DNA from: JABURQ01 sp029243145
GTDB taxonomy: Bacteria; Planctomycetota; Planctomycetia; Planctomycetales; Planctomycetaceae
Reading direction: 5' to 3'
DNA length: 64,000 nucleotides
NCBI GenBank assembly: GCA_965660145.1
Contig: CBFHYX010000011.1
Span: 62,001 to 126,000, forward strand
The position numbers and the translations under genes are program-made. Under the pieces are notes generated by a model, which saw only the letters and a list, made by a program, of their open reading frames with translations, was not told the DNA's origin and searched no databases. Below, piece after piece: positions 52,068-61,604 of this stretch. Within the stretch, counting starts at the first letter, position 1, and every line of letters begins with the position of its first letter.

Positions 52068-54977
52068 ATGACCAATTTTTTTGAACGGAAAGACCGATGG
52101 GGTCACGGACTCGCAATGTATGTCATTGCCGCTGTGATCTTTCTCATGCCTCCCTGTTGGCTTGTCCTCAAGCAAATCCATCTCGAGAACGATGTCGAGA
52201 ACTGGCTTCCCGACAACGACAAACAAGCCATCGCGCTCGATTGGTATCTGTCTCACTTCCCTGAAGAGTCGACCTTATTCATGACTTGGAAAGGAAGTTC
52301 GGTCAACGATCCACGGATCAAGTTGCTCGAACGTCAGCTCGAAGGCATCGCTGATGAGCAAGGCATTCGTCGTGAGGGATCGCCTTACGTGACGGGAGTC
52401 TCTACTCCGACCGAAGGTTTGGAACGAATCCTCGACCGAGGGATTGAGCAGGAAGAAGCCGTCCGTCGTCTGACAGGATTGTTAATTGGCCGGGGCCCTT
52501 TGAAAGTCAAATTGACTGAAGAAGGAACCCAACAACAACGGCAACTCATCGAGGAATTAACCACTCAAGCAAAACTGCAGCTCGATCTGGAACTCGAAAT
52601 CCTTGATCCCTTCCAATATCCCGAACCTGATTTTACCGAAGAACAGTACGAACTGCTCAGTCGGATTGAAGCCGAGAAACAAGCCGAGGCGGAAGATGGC
52701 AAAAAAATTGACGAGATCTTCATCGAAATTCCTGATCACGATTTTCAAGTCAGTTTTCGAGGGATCAATTATTCCCCCGAGAAGACAGCCGCTTTGCAAA
52801 GCTTAATCGCAGAGCTGAAATCTCCCGCGTCCAAAAATCTCCCTGAAGGCCAATCACTGGTTGAATCGACATTTTTTACGGCAGGCACACCGGTTGCGTT
52901 ATTGGTTCGACTCAACGAGCGGGGTGAAGCCGATAAAGAGATTGCCGTCGAACAGATTCGCGACGTTGCAATTGCCTCCGGGATCTCGCCCGATGATTTG
53001 CACACGGGAGGTCGACTCGTCGCCAGCGCGGCACTAAATCAAGAAGTGCTGAAAGCCGCATTTAATCCCGATTATCCACGCTCACAAGTCCACAAGCGCT
53101 CTCCGATTTTACTCTCGATGTTTGTCGGAATCGCATTATCGCTGGCGATGCTGCGAAGCATTCGACTCGCCACCCTCGTCATTTTCTCAGCATTCATCAC
53201 CGTCTACTTCACACTGGCACTGGTTCCGGTGACCAACGGCAGCATGAATATGGTGCTCGTGGTGATGCCCACATTGCTCATGGTGCTGACGATGTCGGGT
53301 GCGATTCACGTCGCGAATTACTGGAAACATGCCGCACTAAAGACACCCGAAAAGGCAGTTCCGAATGCCTTTCGTCTCGCTTGGAAACCTTGTTTTCTCG
53401 CTTCTGTGACGACGGCGATTGGTCTCAGCTCTTTGGGAACTAGCCCTCTTGTTCCTGTCCGCGATTTTGGAATCTACTCGGCCGCTGGCTGTATTATTGC
53501 CTTTATCGTCGTTCTGTATGTACTGCCATCCCTATTACAGTTTTGGCCCAGTCGCAGAGTGAACGCACAAAAAGTCAACTCGAAGCCTTGGCAACATCTT
53601 GGTGCGTTTCTTTGTCGTCACCATCGACTGGTCACGACGGTTTGCATCTTGATCGCGGTTGGATCTGTGTTTGGTCTGAAGAATTTTAGTACCGAAACCA
53701 AAGTCATTCGTTACTTCCCCGAAGATAATAAAGTTGTTCAAGACTATCACTTCATCGAAGAGAATCTTGTTCACATTGTCGGCGTCGATACCATCGTGAA
53801 GTTCAAGGCAAAAGCGCTGGAAGACATGACAATCGTCGAACGGATGGAAGTGGTTCGCAAGCTGGAAGAACGAATTCGCAAACATCCAGAAATCAGCGGC
53901 ACCGTCTCGTTGGCAGACTTCTTTGAAGAGACCGAAAAGCCGGAATCGAAAAAGATAAAATCGGGAGGCGGATTCAGCCTCCTGAATCCCAGGGTTCAAG
54001 CCATTCGTCGTGCCAACGAAATTGAAAAACGGATTCGTGACGGACGTTACGACGTCTCTTCGTTCCTTTCCATGCCCATCGAAGAAGGTGAAGAATCACC
54101 GGTCGAAGTCTCGGAACATCATTACGAATTGAGTAACCCGGAAGACGAGCTGTGGCGCATTACCGCTCAAGTCGCCATTATGAGCGACCTCGATTATGCG
54201 GACCTCACAGAAGAAATCAATCTGATGGCTCAAGAGGAATTGCGACTGTATCAGGCCGACCACGTGGTCAGCGGCATGGTCCCCATCTTCCTCAGAACAC
54301 AAGAAGCGGTCTTGGAATCGCTCATCCGTAGCTTTGCGTATGCGTTCATCATCATCGCCATAGTCATGATGATTGTCCTCAAAGACTTCGTCGCCGGGCT
54401 GCTTACGATGCTCCCGAATCTTTGGCCGGTCGGTGTCGTCTTTGGATTGATTTCTTGGAGCGGCTTGGATGTTGATATCGGTACGATGATCACCGCGTCG
54501 GTCGCGTTGGGAATTGCCGTCGATGGAACATTGCATTTACTGACTTGGTTCCGAGAAGGAATCGCAGAAGGCAAAACATCAGAAGAAGCCATTGCGCTCG
54601 CGATGGGGCATTGTGCTCCCGCACTGTGGCAAACCAGTATGGCTGTCGGACTTGGATTGTTTATGTTGTCCTTCGCCGACTTATTACTGGTCAGTCGTTT
54701 CGGTTGGTTAATGGCCACCCTGATTTTTGCCGCATTGATTGCCGACTTGATTCTCTTGCCGGCAATGTTGGCAGGATCATTGGGAACTTGGATCGCACGC
54801 CGTGTGAAACCAGAGGATCAGGATGCGTCCATGAATCTGGATGATGAAAGTGAGTCGGTGGTCACTGAAGAAAACTCGAGCAGCAATGAGAATTCGGCTC
54901 CCGAACCTCACATTCATACAAATCCCGAAGCCAAAGCCAAGTTTTTCCGTAAAGATTCTGGCAAATCAACCAGTTGA
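52068..54977 (+). CDS. RND/MMPL superfamily transporter
   Basis: A 969-residue membrane protein of the RND/MMPL type. It starts with a membrane helix (MYVIAAVIFLMPPCWLVLKQ) and a large extracytoplasmic loop (about residues 35-330). A five-helix bundle follows (ILLSMFVGIALSLAMLRSIR, VVMPTLLMVLTMSGAIHVAN), then a second half with the same plan and SVALGIAVDGTLHLLTWFRE, where the Asp is in the proton-relay position. Such proteins export lipids, hopanoids or drugs. The C-terminus is polar with His-rich tail. The DUF3445 gene lies 12 bases downstream and may share its transcript. Confidence 0.85.
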   Translation: MTNFFERKDRWGHGLAMYVIAAVIFLMPPCWLVLKQIHLENDVENWLPDNDKQAIALDWYLSHFPEESTLFMTWKGSSVNDPRIKLLERQLEGIADEQGIRREGSPYVTGVSTPTEGLERILDRGIEQEEAVRRLTGLLIGRGPLKVKLTEEGTQQQRQLIEELTTQAKLQLDLELEILDPFQYPEPDFTEEQYELLSRIEAEKQAEAEDGKKIDEIFIEIPDHDFQVSFRGINYSPEKTAALQSLIAELKSPASKNLPEGQSLVESTFFTAGTPVALLVRLNERGEADKEIAVEQIRDVAIASGISPDDLHTGGRLVASAALNQEVLKAAFNPDYPRSQVHKRSPILLSMFVGIALSLAMLRSIRLATLVIFSAFITVYFTLALVPVTNGSMNMVLVVMPTLLMVLTMSGAIHVANYWKHAALKTPEKAVPNAFRLAWKPCFLASVTTAIGLSSLGTSPLVPVRDFGIYSAAGCIIAFIVVLYVLPSLLQFWPSRRVNAQKVNSKPWQHLGAFLCRHHRLVTTVCILIAVGSVFGLKNFSTETKVIRYFPEDNKVVQDYHFIEENLVHIVGVDTIVKFKAKALEDMTIVERMEVVRKLEERIRKHPEISGTVSLADFFEETEKPESKKIKSGGGFSLLNPRVQAIRRANEIEKRIRDGRYDVSSFLSMPIEEGEESPVEVSEHHYELSNPEDELWRITAQVAIMSDLDYADLTEEINLMAQEELRLYQADHVVSGMVPIFLRTQEAVLESLIRSFAYAFIIIAIVMMIVLKDFVAGLLTMLPNLWPVGVVFGLISWSGLDVDIGTMITASVALGIAVDGTLHLLTWFREGIAEGKTSEEAIALAMGHCAPALWQTSMAVGLGLFMLSFADLLLVSRFGWLMATLIFAALIADLILLPAMLAGSLGTWIARRVKPEDQDASMNLDDESESVVTEENSSSNENSAPEPHIHTNPEAKAKFFRKDSGKSTS

Positions 54978-54989
54978 TGAGCGTCTGAG

Positions 54990-55748
54990 ATGAGTGATCT
55001 GCCACACCCTTATCGCGATGGTTATCGGCTCACTCCTCAGCTAAAAACAGTCTCACACGATCAAATCTTCACCGGAACGAAACAAGAGCGACAACGCCTG
55101 ATCTCGGGAAAACAACAAATTCCCAGCGATCAAGCTTGGCTGGTCGAGGAAGACTGCCCTCTCTCATTACAGAACGACGTCTTTTCTTTTCTGAAGAATT
55201 CGGTCCCTGAAAAAATCACTCAAGCGAACTCACTCAAAGAGTTGGCCCCACTAATTGCCGAGGACTTTGTGATTCACCGGCAAAAGGATGGCCGTGATTT
55301 TATGTCGTTCGGTGCAGTCATGCTGCCGACCGGTTGGCGACCCGATGAAATGATCGGGAAATCCTTTCGTGAGATCCACTCTCCCATCCCCGGCATGAAT
55401 CTCAATCAAAGTGAGTCGCTGGTGGATGCCATGATTCATTCGGGACCGTTCGAGCGATACGTCTGGGGTGTTCGGTTTTCAGACCGTCTCAACGACCATC
55501 CTGATCAAGCGTCCGTCCGCTGGAACGACCAACAACCACAAATCTGCATCAAGTTGGAGCGACAGGTGACAGTCGGTTTTCCCGCACATTCCGCGTTGCT
55601 GTTCCTGATACGACAATCGACAATCCCTCAGTATGAGATCGACAAACCCGCACTGCGAAAAACCCTTCGTAGCATGTCGGAAGATCAGTTGAAGTATAAA
55701 GGAATCAATGACGACATCGATCTCTTGCTCAACTGGCTGGATTCCTGA
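54990..55748 (+). CDS. DUF3445 protein (HODM-like heme-dependent oxidative demethylase subunit)
   Basis: A 252-residue protein with the DUF3445 pattern: QAWLVEEDCPLSLQNDVFSF-type start, AEDFVIHRQKDGRDFMSFGA, VMLPTGWRPDEMIGKSFREI, HSPIPGMNLNQSESLVDAMI and RFSDRLNDHPDQASVRWNDQ. The known relative is the alpha subunit of heme-dependent oxidative N-demethylase, in which this fold binds heme. The conserved HxPVP-like HSPIP is present. No partner subunits are adjacent, and the link to the RND gene is only by position. The function here may differ. Confidence 0.8.
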   Translation: MSDLPHPYRDGYRLTPQLKTVSHDQIFTGTKQERQRLISGKQQIPSDQAWLVEEDCPLSLQNDVFSFLKNSVPEKITQANSLKELAPLIAEDFVIHRQKDGRDFMSFGAVMLPTGWRPDEMIGKSFREIHSPIPGMNLNQSESLVDAMIHSGPFERYVWGVRFSDRLNDHPDQASVRWNDQQPQICIKLERQVTVGFPAHSALLFLIRQSTIPQYEIDKPALRKTLRSMSEDQLKYKGINDDIDLLLNWLDS

Positions 55749-55754
55749 TCCCCC

Positions 55755-56604
55755 TCAACGACTCGCAAATGCACCTCGCAACAAACGCTCATCAAAATGC
55801 TGCGGCGTTTCCTGATCAGAGGCATACAGATAGAGCGCTGCGATAATAATGGTATTCAAGGCTGACGAAATCAGCGATACGAGCATCAACCCAACCACTC
55901 CCAAAACGACGGCTGCAATTCCCAGTGAAGCGGTTCCCTGAGCAATCAGCCAGGCTCCTCCCAAAAGTGGGATCAAACAGATGATGGTGCCGATAAACAC
56001 CATAAAACCAACACCAAAATTCGCACCGATTGATTCACCCCAGGTTTTCTTGATCACGCTCCAGGACCGTTTGACGGCATCAACGGGACCAACATTTTCA
56101 ACCACCAGAAACCGGCACCACAAAGTAAGTGGGAATCGTCCACCCTGCCCCTAGCACCATCGAGACAATGGCCCCGATCTTCTCATTTCGAGACTCGATC
56201 ATTTTTAAGATGAGCCCTACCGTGGCAGAGACTAACGCCCAGCCGAAAATGACCGGTAAGCGTTTTCCGGCTGCCCGAAAACCGTCAGCAACGGTCGGGT
56301 CTCCTCCGCGAAAACGAATTATGGCACAAGCCACCAATGCCGAGTTGAAAAACACAATCACAAAATAATTCAAAAAGTAGAAGAGGAACGTCAACGCCCA
56401 GACCAGCGGGTTTTCCGCAGCCTCACCGTTATCAATCATGACACGAAATTGTTCACTCAGAAAAGCCGGCACGAGAAAACTGGCCATGACCAACATGCAG
56501 CAGATTCCACTCATCAGTGGATACAAAAGTAACTCTTTATCCATCTTCAAAACGCGGAAACTCTCTTTCGACAATTCCCAACCGTTGGCTAATCTTTCAA
56601 ACAT
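55755..56604 (-). pseudogene. DUF6159-like membrane protein with a one-base frameshift
   Basis: From the ATG at 56604 the frame reads MFERLANGWELSKESFRVLK, then membrane helices through SMVLGAGWTIPTYFVVPV and stops soon after. The next frame (55755 to about 56123) continues FLVVENVGPVDAVKRSWSVI and KKTWGESIGANFGVGFMVFI, the expected continuation. One extra base in the AAA at 56109-56111 (TTT on the coding strand) causes the break; removing it restores a single six-helix protein of about 280 residues. It could be a mutation or a homopolymer error. The family is of unknown function. Confidence 0.8.
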
Positions 56605-56921
56605 GTTGTACCTGTTAATAAAGAGGCGAGTGGAAGCTGATCAGATAACGGAAAAAATGAACCGGAGAATCATCATTTTGCGGATTTTGCAAAAGTGGCG
56701 TTAGCCCGTCTTTGGATCAAAGTATCTTACGACCACCAAACAGTCAATTTGTGATTCGCGCGGTTCCCTATAATTCGTACACGACAACGAGGAACTCTGA
56801 CGGTCACACAACCAAGAAAACCATAATTTGTGCTATCCTTCACAGTGGTAAACCTGTTATCAATAAATTGATAGAAAAACTGTCCCGCTTCGATTCCCAC
56901 CGCTGAAAATGGATTAACATC
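56605..56921. other. Divergent intergenic region, no gene seen
   Basis: The 317 bases separate the minus-strand DUF6159 gene and the plus-strand SMP-30 gene. Frames here have no features. A/T-rich stretches near 56720-56830 could hold promoters, but no -35/-10 pair was convincing. Confidence 0.35.
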
Positions 56922-57950
56922 ATGAATCAAATTCTACGGAAGTACCTGCCACTGTGCATTTTGGCCTGCGTGATCACCTCTCACCTCGACGCCGAGATTT
57001 TCACAAAACCGACGGGTGACACGAAGATTCTTCCCAATAACTCAACGCTGAAAGAGATCTGGAACGAGGGAGAATTCACAGAAGGAGTGGCCGTCAATTC
57101 CAAAGGTGATATTTATTTCAGCGACATTGCCTTTAATCCGAAAGAAAAAGGGCGAATTCTGAAACTCGACCCCCAATCGGGAACCGTGAAGGTTCATTGC
57201 AAAGATAGTGGTAAAAGTAACGGCTTGTTTTTTGATTCCAAGGGACGATTAATTGCAGCTTGTGGAGCCAATGGAGGCCATCGCGCCATCGTCGAAATCA
57301 AACCGGATGGGACTGTGGTCGTCATACAGTCAAAATTTGACGGAAAGCAGTTCAATTCACCCAACGACCTCGTCATCGACTCTCTGAACAACATTTACTT
57401 CAGTGATCCTCGTTATGTGGGACCAGAACCCATTGAACTTGATCATCAATCCGTCTTTCGGATCACTCCACAAGGAAAAGTGACTCGAGTGACGACCAAC
57501 ATTTCCAAACCGAACGGAGTCCATATTTCGCCCGATCAGAAAACTCTCTATGTGGCAGAAACCAATAACGGCAGTTTCGATGTCACCAAAACTCCCGACG
57601 TCAAACCGAAAATGACAATGACGCTCAATGCCTTCCCATTGAATGCTAATGGCACGGTCGGTGAGAAAACACAATTAGCCGACTTCGGACAAGAAGTCGG
57701 GACCGATGGGATGACAGTTGATACTGACGGAAATGTTTACGCGGCAGTCCGCAGTGAAAGTCGATTCGGCATCGTCGTTTATTCTCCAGAAGGGACCGAA
57801 CGGGCCTTCATCCCAACACCTGCCCTCCCCACTAATTGTACGTTTGGGATTGGCAAACAGGCTCACACATTGTTCGTCACGGCAGGCGGTGGACTTTATC
57901 AAATCACCTTGAAAACCACGGGCTTTCATCCCACTCTCAAACAGAAATAA
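56922..57950 (+). CDS. Secreted SMP-30/gluconolactonase-like protein
   Basis: A 342-residue protein with a signal peptide (LPLCILACVITSHLDA). The six-bladed propeller of the SMP-30/gluconolactonase family is indicated by FTEGVAVNSKGDIYFSDIAF, KSNGLFFDSKGRLIAACGAN, FNSPNDLVIDSLNNIYFSDP with the metal-binding Asn-Asp, KPNGVHISPDQKTLYVAETN and GTDGMTVDTDGNVYAAVRSE. It would hydrolyse a sugar lactone in the periplasm. Glu in TEGV and Asn in SPND fit the metal site. The gene is followed 50 bases later by an RfbD-like gene. Confidence 0.88.
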   Translation: MNQILRKYLPLCILACVITSHLDAEIFTKPTGDTKILPNNSTLKEIWNEGEFTEGVAVNSKGDIYFSDIAFNPKEKGRILKLDPQSGTVKVHCKDSGKSNGLFFDSKGRLIAACGANGGHRAIVEIKPDGTVVVIQSKFDGKQFNSPNDLVIDSLNNIYFSDPRYVGPEPIELDHQSVFRITPQGKVTRVTTNISKPNGVHISPDQKTLYVAETNNGSFDVTKTPDVKPKMTMTLNAFPLNANGTVGEKTQLADFGQEVGTDGMTVDTDGNVYAAVRSESRFGIVVYSPEGTERAFIPTPALPTNCTFGIGKQAHTLFVTAGGGLYQITLKTTGFHPTLKQK

Positions 57951-58000
57951 CACTCGCCACTTGCGTTGAGACAACTTTTGACTTTAGTGGGATCGTCAAT

Positions 58001-58858
58001 GTGAAGACTGTCATTCTCGGGGGATACGGACAACTCGGCACAGCTCTGGAAAAGTTTTCGCCGGAAACAGTTGTGGCACTTTCGCGAAAAAATGCCGACC
58101 TGACAAACATCGATCAGCTCTTCGCAAAACTGGAATCATTGTCACCTGAAGTTCTCATCAATTGCGCAGCCTACAATCTCGTCGATCAAGCAGAAGCTGA
58201 GCCAGATGCCGCATTCGCAATGAACTCTGATGCCCCCGCCCGATTGGCAGAATGGTGTGAGTCACGCGGAATCATTTTCGTTCACTTCAGTACCGATTAC
58301 GTCTTTGGCGGTGATCCCAATCGTGACGTGCCCTATCGAGAAGAGGACGCTCCGCTTCCGGTCTCACGCTATGGAGAAAGCAAATTGGCAGGTGAGCGAA
58401 ACGTATTGGCAGCTTGCCATCAATCATTCGTGATTCGAACCTGCGGGCTCTACGGACCGTCTCGGTCACCAGGTAAAGGCAATTTTATCAAGACGATGCT
58501 GAAACTTGCCGAAACACGCGATGAATTGAAGATCGTCGATGACCAGCGCTGCACGCCCACTTTCACCGAAGATCTTGCCGAGGTAACTCTCAAGTTGATT
58601 TCCACTCCAGCTTTTGGACTTTATCATGCGACGAATTCAGGATCGATGACCTGGTGCGAACTGGCCAAAGAAGTTTTTCGACTTCGCAACTTATCGACGG
58701 TCGCTCATCCGATCACTTCGGAACAATACGGGGCTGTCGCTCAGCGCCCCGCCTATAGTGTTCTCGATTGCTCGAAACTTTCTGAAACAATCCAAGTTTC
58801 CTTACCGACTTGGCAATCTGCCGTGGAACGGTATCTGAACCTTGCAGAGAGCGAATAA
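58001..58858 (+). CDS. rfbD: dTDP-4-dehydrorhamnose reductase-like protein
   Basis: From the GTG at 58001 this is 285 residues. It shows the extended-SDR reductase pattern of RfbD: KTVILGGYGQLGTALEKF (NADPH-binding), INCAAYNLVDQAEAEPD, HFSTDYVFGGDPNRDVPYRE (Ser/Thr and Asp of the active site), SRYGESKLAGERNVL (YxxxK) and RTCGLYGPSRSPGKGNFIKT. The frame is open from 57836, but the start there is in the upstream coding region. The enzyme makes dTDP-L-rhamnose for glycans. No rfbA, B or C is adjacent, so the pathway must be split. Confidence 0.85.
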   Translation: MKTVILGGYGQLGTALEKFSPETVVALSRKNADLTNIDQLFAKLESLSPEVLINCAAYNLVDQAEAEPDAAFAMNSDAPARLAEWCESRGIIFVHFSTDYVFGGDPNRDVPYREEDAPLPVSRYGESKLAGERNVLAACHQSFVIRTCGLYGPSRSPGKGNFIKTMLKLAETRDELKIVDDQRCTPTFTEDLAEVTLKLISTPAFGLYHATNSGSMTWCELAKEVFRLRNLSTVAHPITSEQYGAVAQRPAYSVLDCSKLSETIQVSLPTWQSAVERYLNLAESE

Positions 58859-59064
58859 TTTCTGAAAAATTCGATTTCCGTGACGAATTCTGCTGAGATT
58901 TGCGGTTCGCAACCGACTGACATATCAGATTACGAGAAGTTCTCCCGACAAATTCTTACAAAAGGATTGGTCTTTATGAGCCAATTTTTCGTATGATGAA
59001 GTACCCGTTCTCGGGGAGTTGCCGATGGATTCCCGTCTTCGATGGTCGTATTGAAAGGACTGTC

Positions 59065-60450
59065 ATGTCATTTGATCGCTGGACTCGTAAATACCTGCAA
59101 CGTCTGTTGTTTGGTCAATTCCTTAAAACTTCGGCAGAATGGCTGGGAGCCTTTCTCCTCAGCTTTGGAACCATTGTCCTGCTCGTCAAATTGACAATGC
59201 CATCTCTGTGGCCGAATGTGCTTTGGCTGGGATTGGGAGCAATTCCCATCTCAATTGCTGCTTGGCAATACGCAATGAAAGATGCATTCACCGAAGGAGA
59301 ATCGGTCGCATTTCTGGATCAGAAATTACAGGCCGGCGGTTTGCTGATGTCATTGAGCGAGTCTCCCGACAAAGAATGGCAACAGAAATTGCCACAAGTG
59401 GAATCGCAGTGGGCTCAATCATTACCCAAATTTCATCCTTCGCGATTTGCCAAAATTGTAGGGGTACCTCTCCTGTTCTGTATCGCTTGTGGATTTGTCC
59501 CTCTGCGTGAGACCTCTATTCTGGAAGAACTTACTCAGGACTCTGTTGCTGAAGAGAACGTCGAAGAATTAAAAGCGATGATGGAACAATTGGAAGAAGA
59601 ACAAATTTTAGAGGAAGAAGAGAAGGAACAGATTGCCCAAGAATTAGAACAACTGCTTGAAGACAAAAACCAACCGCTCACTCACGAGAAATGGGAAACG
59701 GTTGACGCCTTGCGACAGAAGATGCAAATGCGAATCGATCAATCGTCGATGACCATGGCAAAAGCCGCCGCCGCGGCTGAAACGCTTTCTCAAGCAGGTG
59801 ATTCCGACGGGCTGACCGAAGAGCAAATCAAACAATTGACCGAGCAACTCAGCAGCGGATTGCAACGTCTCACGGAAAAAGGAAATGCCGGATCAAAAAG
59901 TGGCAGTAGTCTCAGTCCTGAAATGCAAGAACGGCTGAGACAGATGATGGCCAACGGCCAACTCTCTCTTCCCAAAGATCCTGCCGAGCGTCAAAAGTTG
60001 CTCGATGAACTCAAAGAAGCTCTGAAGCAGGAATCCCAAATACTGGCCGAGCTGCGGAAGCAATGCCAGGGCCAATGCCAAAACGGTCAGTGTCAAAACG
60101 GAAACTGTGAGGGCGGTCAATGTGAAGGAGAAGGTCTCGCCAACGGACAAAAACCGGGCAAAGGAGGAATCACTCGCGGTCGAGGCGATGCCGATTTAAA
60201 CTATGGACACGAAACCGACGAACAAGGCATCAAGTTCAAAGAGACCGTACTCCCCAAAGGATATCTCGACGATCCTTCGGAAGAAGTCCTGCGATTGACA
60301 TTCTCACCTCCTGAAGTGGATGTTGCCGACTCTGCCCCCAAAGGAGCCCCCAGAGAAAGTGGACCTTCCACCGGCAAAGCCACTTGGAATCGAAAATTGT
60401 CCCCCAAACATCGCGATGTGGTAAAGGATTACTTCAACTCCAACGAGTGA
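59065..60450 (+). CDS. Membrane protein with long coiled coil and Cys repeat, in a MoxR operon
   Basis: From the ATG at 59065 (GAAAGGA upstream) about 461 residues. Two or three membrane helices (GAFLLSFGTIVLLVKL, VLWLGLGAIPISIAAWQYAM, VGVPLLFCIACGFVPL) come first. Then a long acidic coiled coil (EELKAMMEQLEEEQILEEEE and onward, about residues 170-240), a Ser/Gln-rich part, and a Cys repeat near residue 350, with five Cys three to four residues apart in Gln/Gly/Asn-rich sequence (QCQGQCQNGQCQNGNC). The end is Pro/Ser-rich and basic. No family was recognised; position before MoxR suggests an envelope partner. Confidence 0.65.
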   Translation: MSFDRWTRKYLQRLLFGQFLKTSAEWLGAFLLSFGTIVLLVKLTMPSLWPNVLWLGLGAIPISIAAWQYAMKDAFTEGESVAFLDQKLQAGGLLMSLSESPDKEWQQKLPQVESQWAQSLPKFHPSRFAKIVGVPLLFCIACGFVPLRETSILEELTQDSVAEENVEELKAMMEQLEEEQILEEEEKEQIAQELEQLLEDKNQPLTHEKWETVDALRQKMQMRIDQSSMTMAKAAAAAETLSQAGDSDGLTEEQIKQLTEQLSSGLQRLTEKGNAGSKSGSSLSPEMQERLRQMMANGQLSLPKDPAERQKLLDELKEALKQESQILAELRKQCQGQCQNGQCQNGNCEGGQCEGEGLANGQKPGKGGITRGRGDADLNYGHETDEQGIKFKETVLPKGYLDDPSEEVLRLTFSPPEVDVADSAPKGAPRESGPSTGKATWNRKLSPKHRDVVKDYFNSNE

Positions 60451-60515
60451 ATTCTCACTTGTGATCTAATATCGCGCCACGACTCACAACTCGATTGACC
60501 TGACAGGAACCAAGC

Positions 60516-61604
60516 GTGTCTGCACCTGAAACCCCATCATCTGTCCCGAATGAATTTGATCCTGATAGTCCTCTGGCAACACAAAGCTCACTTCTGAGCG
60601 AGTCACAGGTCTCCACAGCAGCCACCTTAATCGGAAAACTCCGCGGGGGACTGGGGCAGGCGATTCTGGGGCAGGATGAATTGCTCGATCAAGTGGTCAT
60701 CTGCTTGCTGGCACGAGGTCACATGCTGTTGGAAGGCTTACCCGGTCTCGGAAAAACAGAGTTGGTCAAATCGTTATCGACCTTGTTAGGGCTCGGTTTC
60801 CGCCGAATTCAATTTACGCCCGACCTCTTACCCAGTGACATCCTCGGCTCACCGATTCTCGAAGACTCGGGTGACGGGCAACGAAAACTTGTTTTCCACA
60901 AAGGTCCGATTTTTGCGAATCTGGTCTTGGCTGACGAAATCAACCGTGCCTCTCCGAAAACGCAGGCGGCTTTATTGGAAGCGATGCAGGAAAGACGCGC
61001 GACCGTCATGGGAGATTCTCACGAACTCCCCAAGCCCTTTTTTGTGTTGGCCACTCAAAACCCGATTGAACTCGAGGGAACCTACCCACTCCCCGAAGCA
61101 CAGCTCGACCGTTTTATGTTCAAGATCAACGTCTACGGCGTCTCTGCCGAGACACTTCAAGAAATCATCACCACACGTCGGGCGGGAGAACCCCCAGAGC
61201 TGACAACAGCGCTCGATGCCAACCAACTCCAAGAACTGTTCGACCTGACTGATCACGTTCACTTGCCGACTGCCGTCTCTAATTACATCGCTCGATTGGT
61301 CACCGCGACACACCCCGACCGAGAAACCTCTCCCGAACACATTCGCAAATATGTCAAATTTGGCGCGTCGCCTCGTGCGGCCATCGCATTGGCGGCGACC
61401 TCTCGGGCATCCGCTCTACTCAATCGCAAACCAAATGCTGGATTTGAAGACGTCAAACGAGTGGCAAACAGCGTACTTTCGCATCGAATTATTCTCGATT
61501 ATTCGGCCCGACTGGAAGGTTGGACGCCACCTAAAATTGTCGAATCTCTTTTAGAATCTGTGCGTGAAGTTGGACGCGAAGTTCCCGAAGACCTGTCTGT
61601 GTGA
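60516..61604 (+). CDS. moxR: MoxR-family AAA+ ATPase
   Basis: A 362-residue ATPase from a GTG at 60516. Walker A is GLPGLGKTELVKSLS (residues 74 on), Walker B LVLADEINRASPKTQAALLE (with the MoxR signature), sensor 1 FVLATQNPIELEGTYPLPEA, and the arginine finger region LDRFMFKINVYG. The ASPRAAIALAATSRASALLN segment is also typical. MoxR ATPases act as chaperones in assembling or activating protein complexes, often with DUF58 and von Willebrand partners. Here the DUF58 gene is absent; a coiled-coil membrane protein precedes it and a large membrane protein overlaps its end. Confidence 0.92.
   Translation: MSAPETPSSVPNEFDPDSPLATQSSLLSESQVSTAATLIGKLRGGLGQAILGQDELLDQVVICLLARGHMLLEGLPGLGKTELVKSLSTLLGLGFRRIQFTPDLLPSDILGSPILEDSGDGQRKLVFHKGPIFANLVLADEINRASPKTQAALLEAMQERRATVMGDSHELPKPFFVLATQNPIELEGTYPLPEAQLDRFMFKINVYGVSAETLQEIITTRRAGEPPELTTALDANQLQELFDLTDHVHLPTAVSNYIARLVTATHPDRETSPEHIRKYVKFGASPRAAIALAATSRASALLNRKPNAGFEDVKRVANSVLSHRIILDYSARLEGWTPPKIVESLLESVREVGREVPEDLSV

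Noticed and set aside
53535..53999. 154-codon minus-strand frame inside the RND gene
   Set aside because: It is antisense to a full-length RND protein and lacks start signals or motifs.
59065..60450. Calling the Cys-repeat protein a metallothionein or ferredoxin
   Set aside because: The Cys spacing is not ferredoxin-like, and it is attached to a membrane coiled-coil protein; only the repeat is stated.
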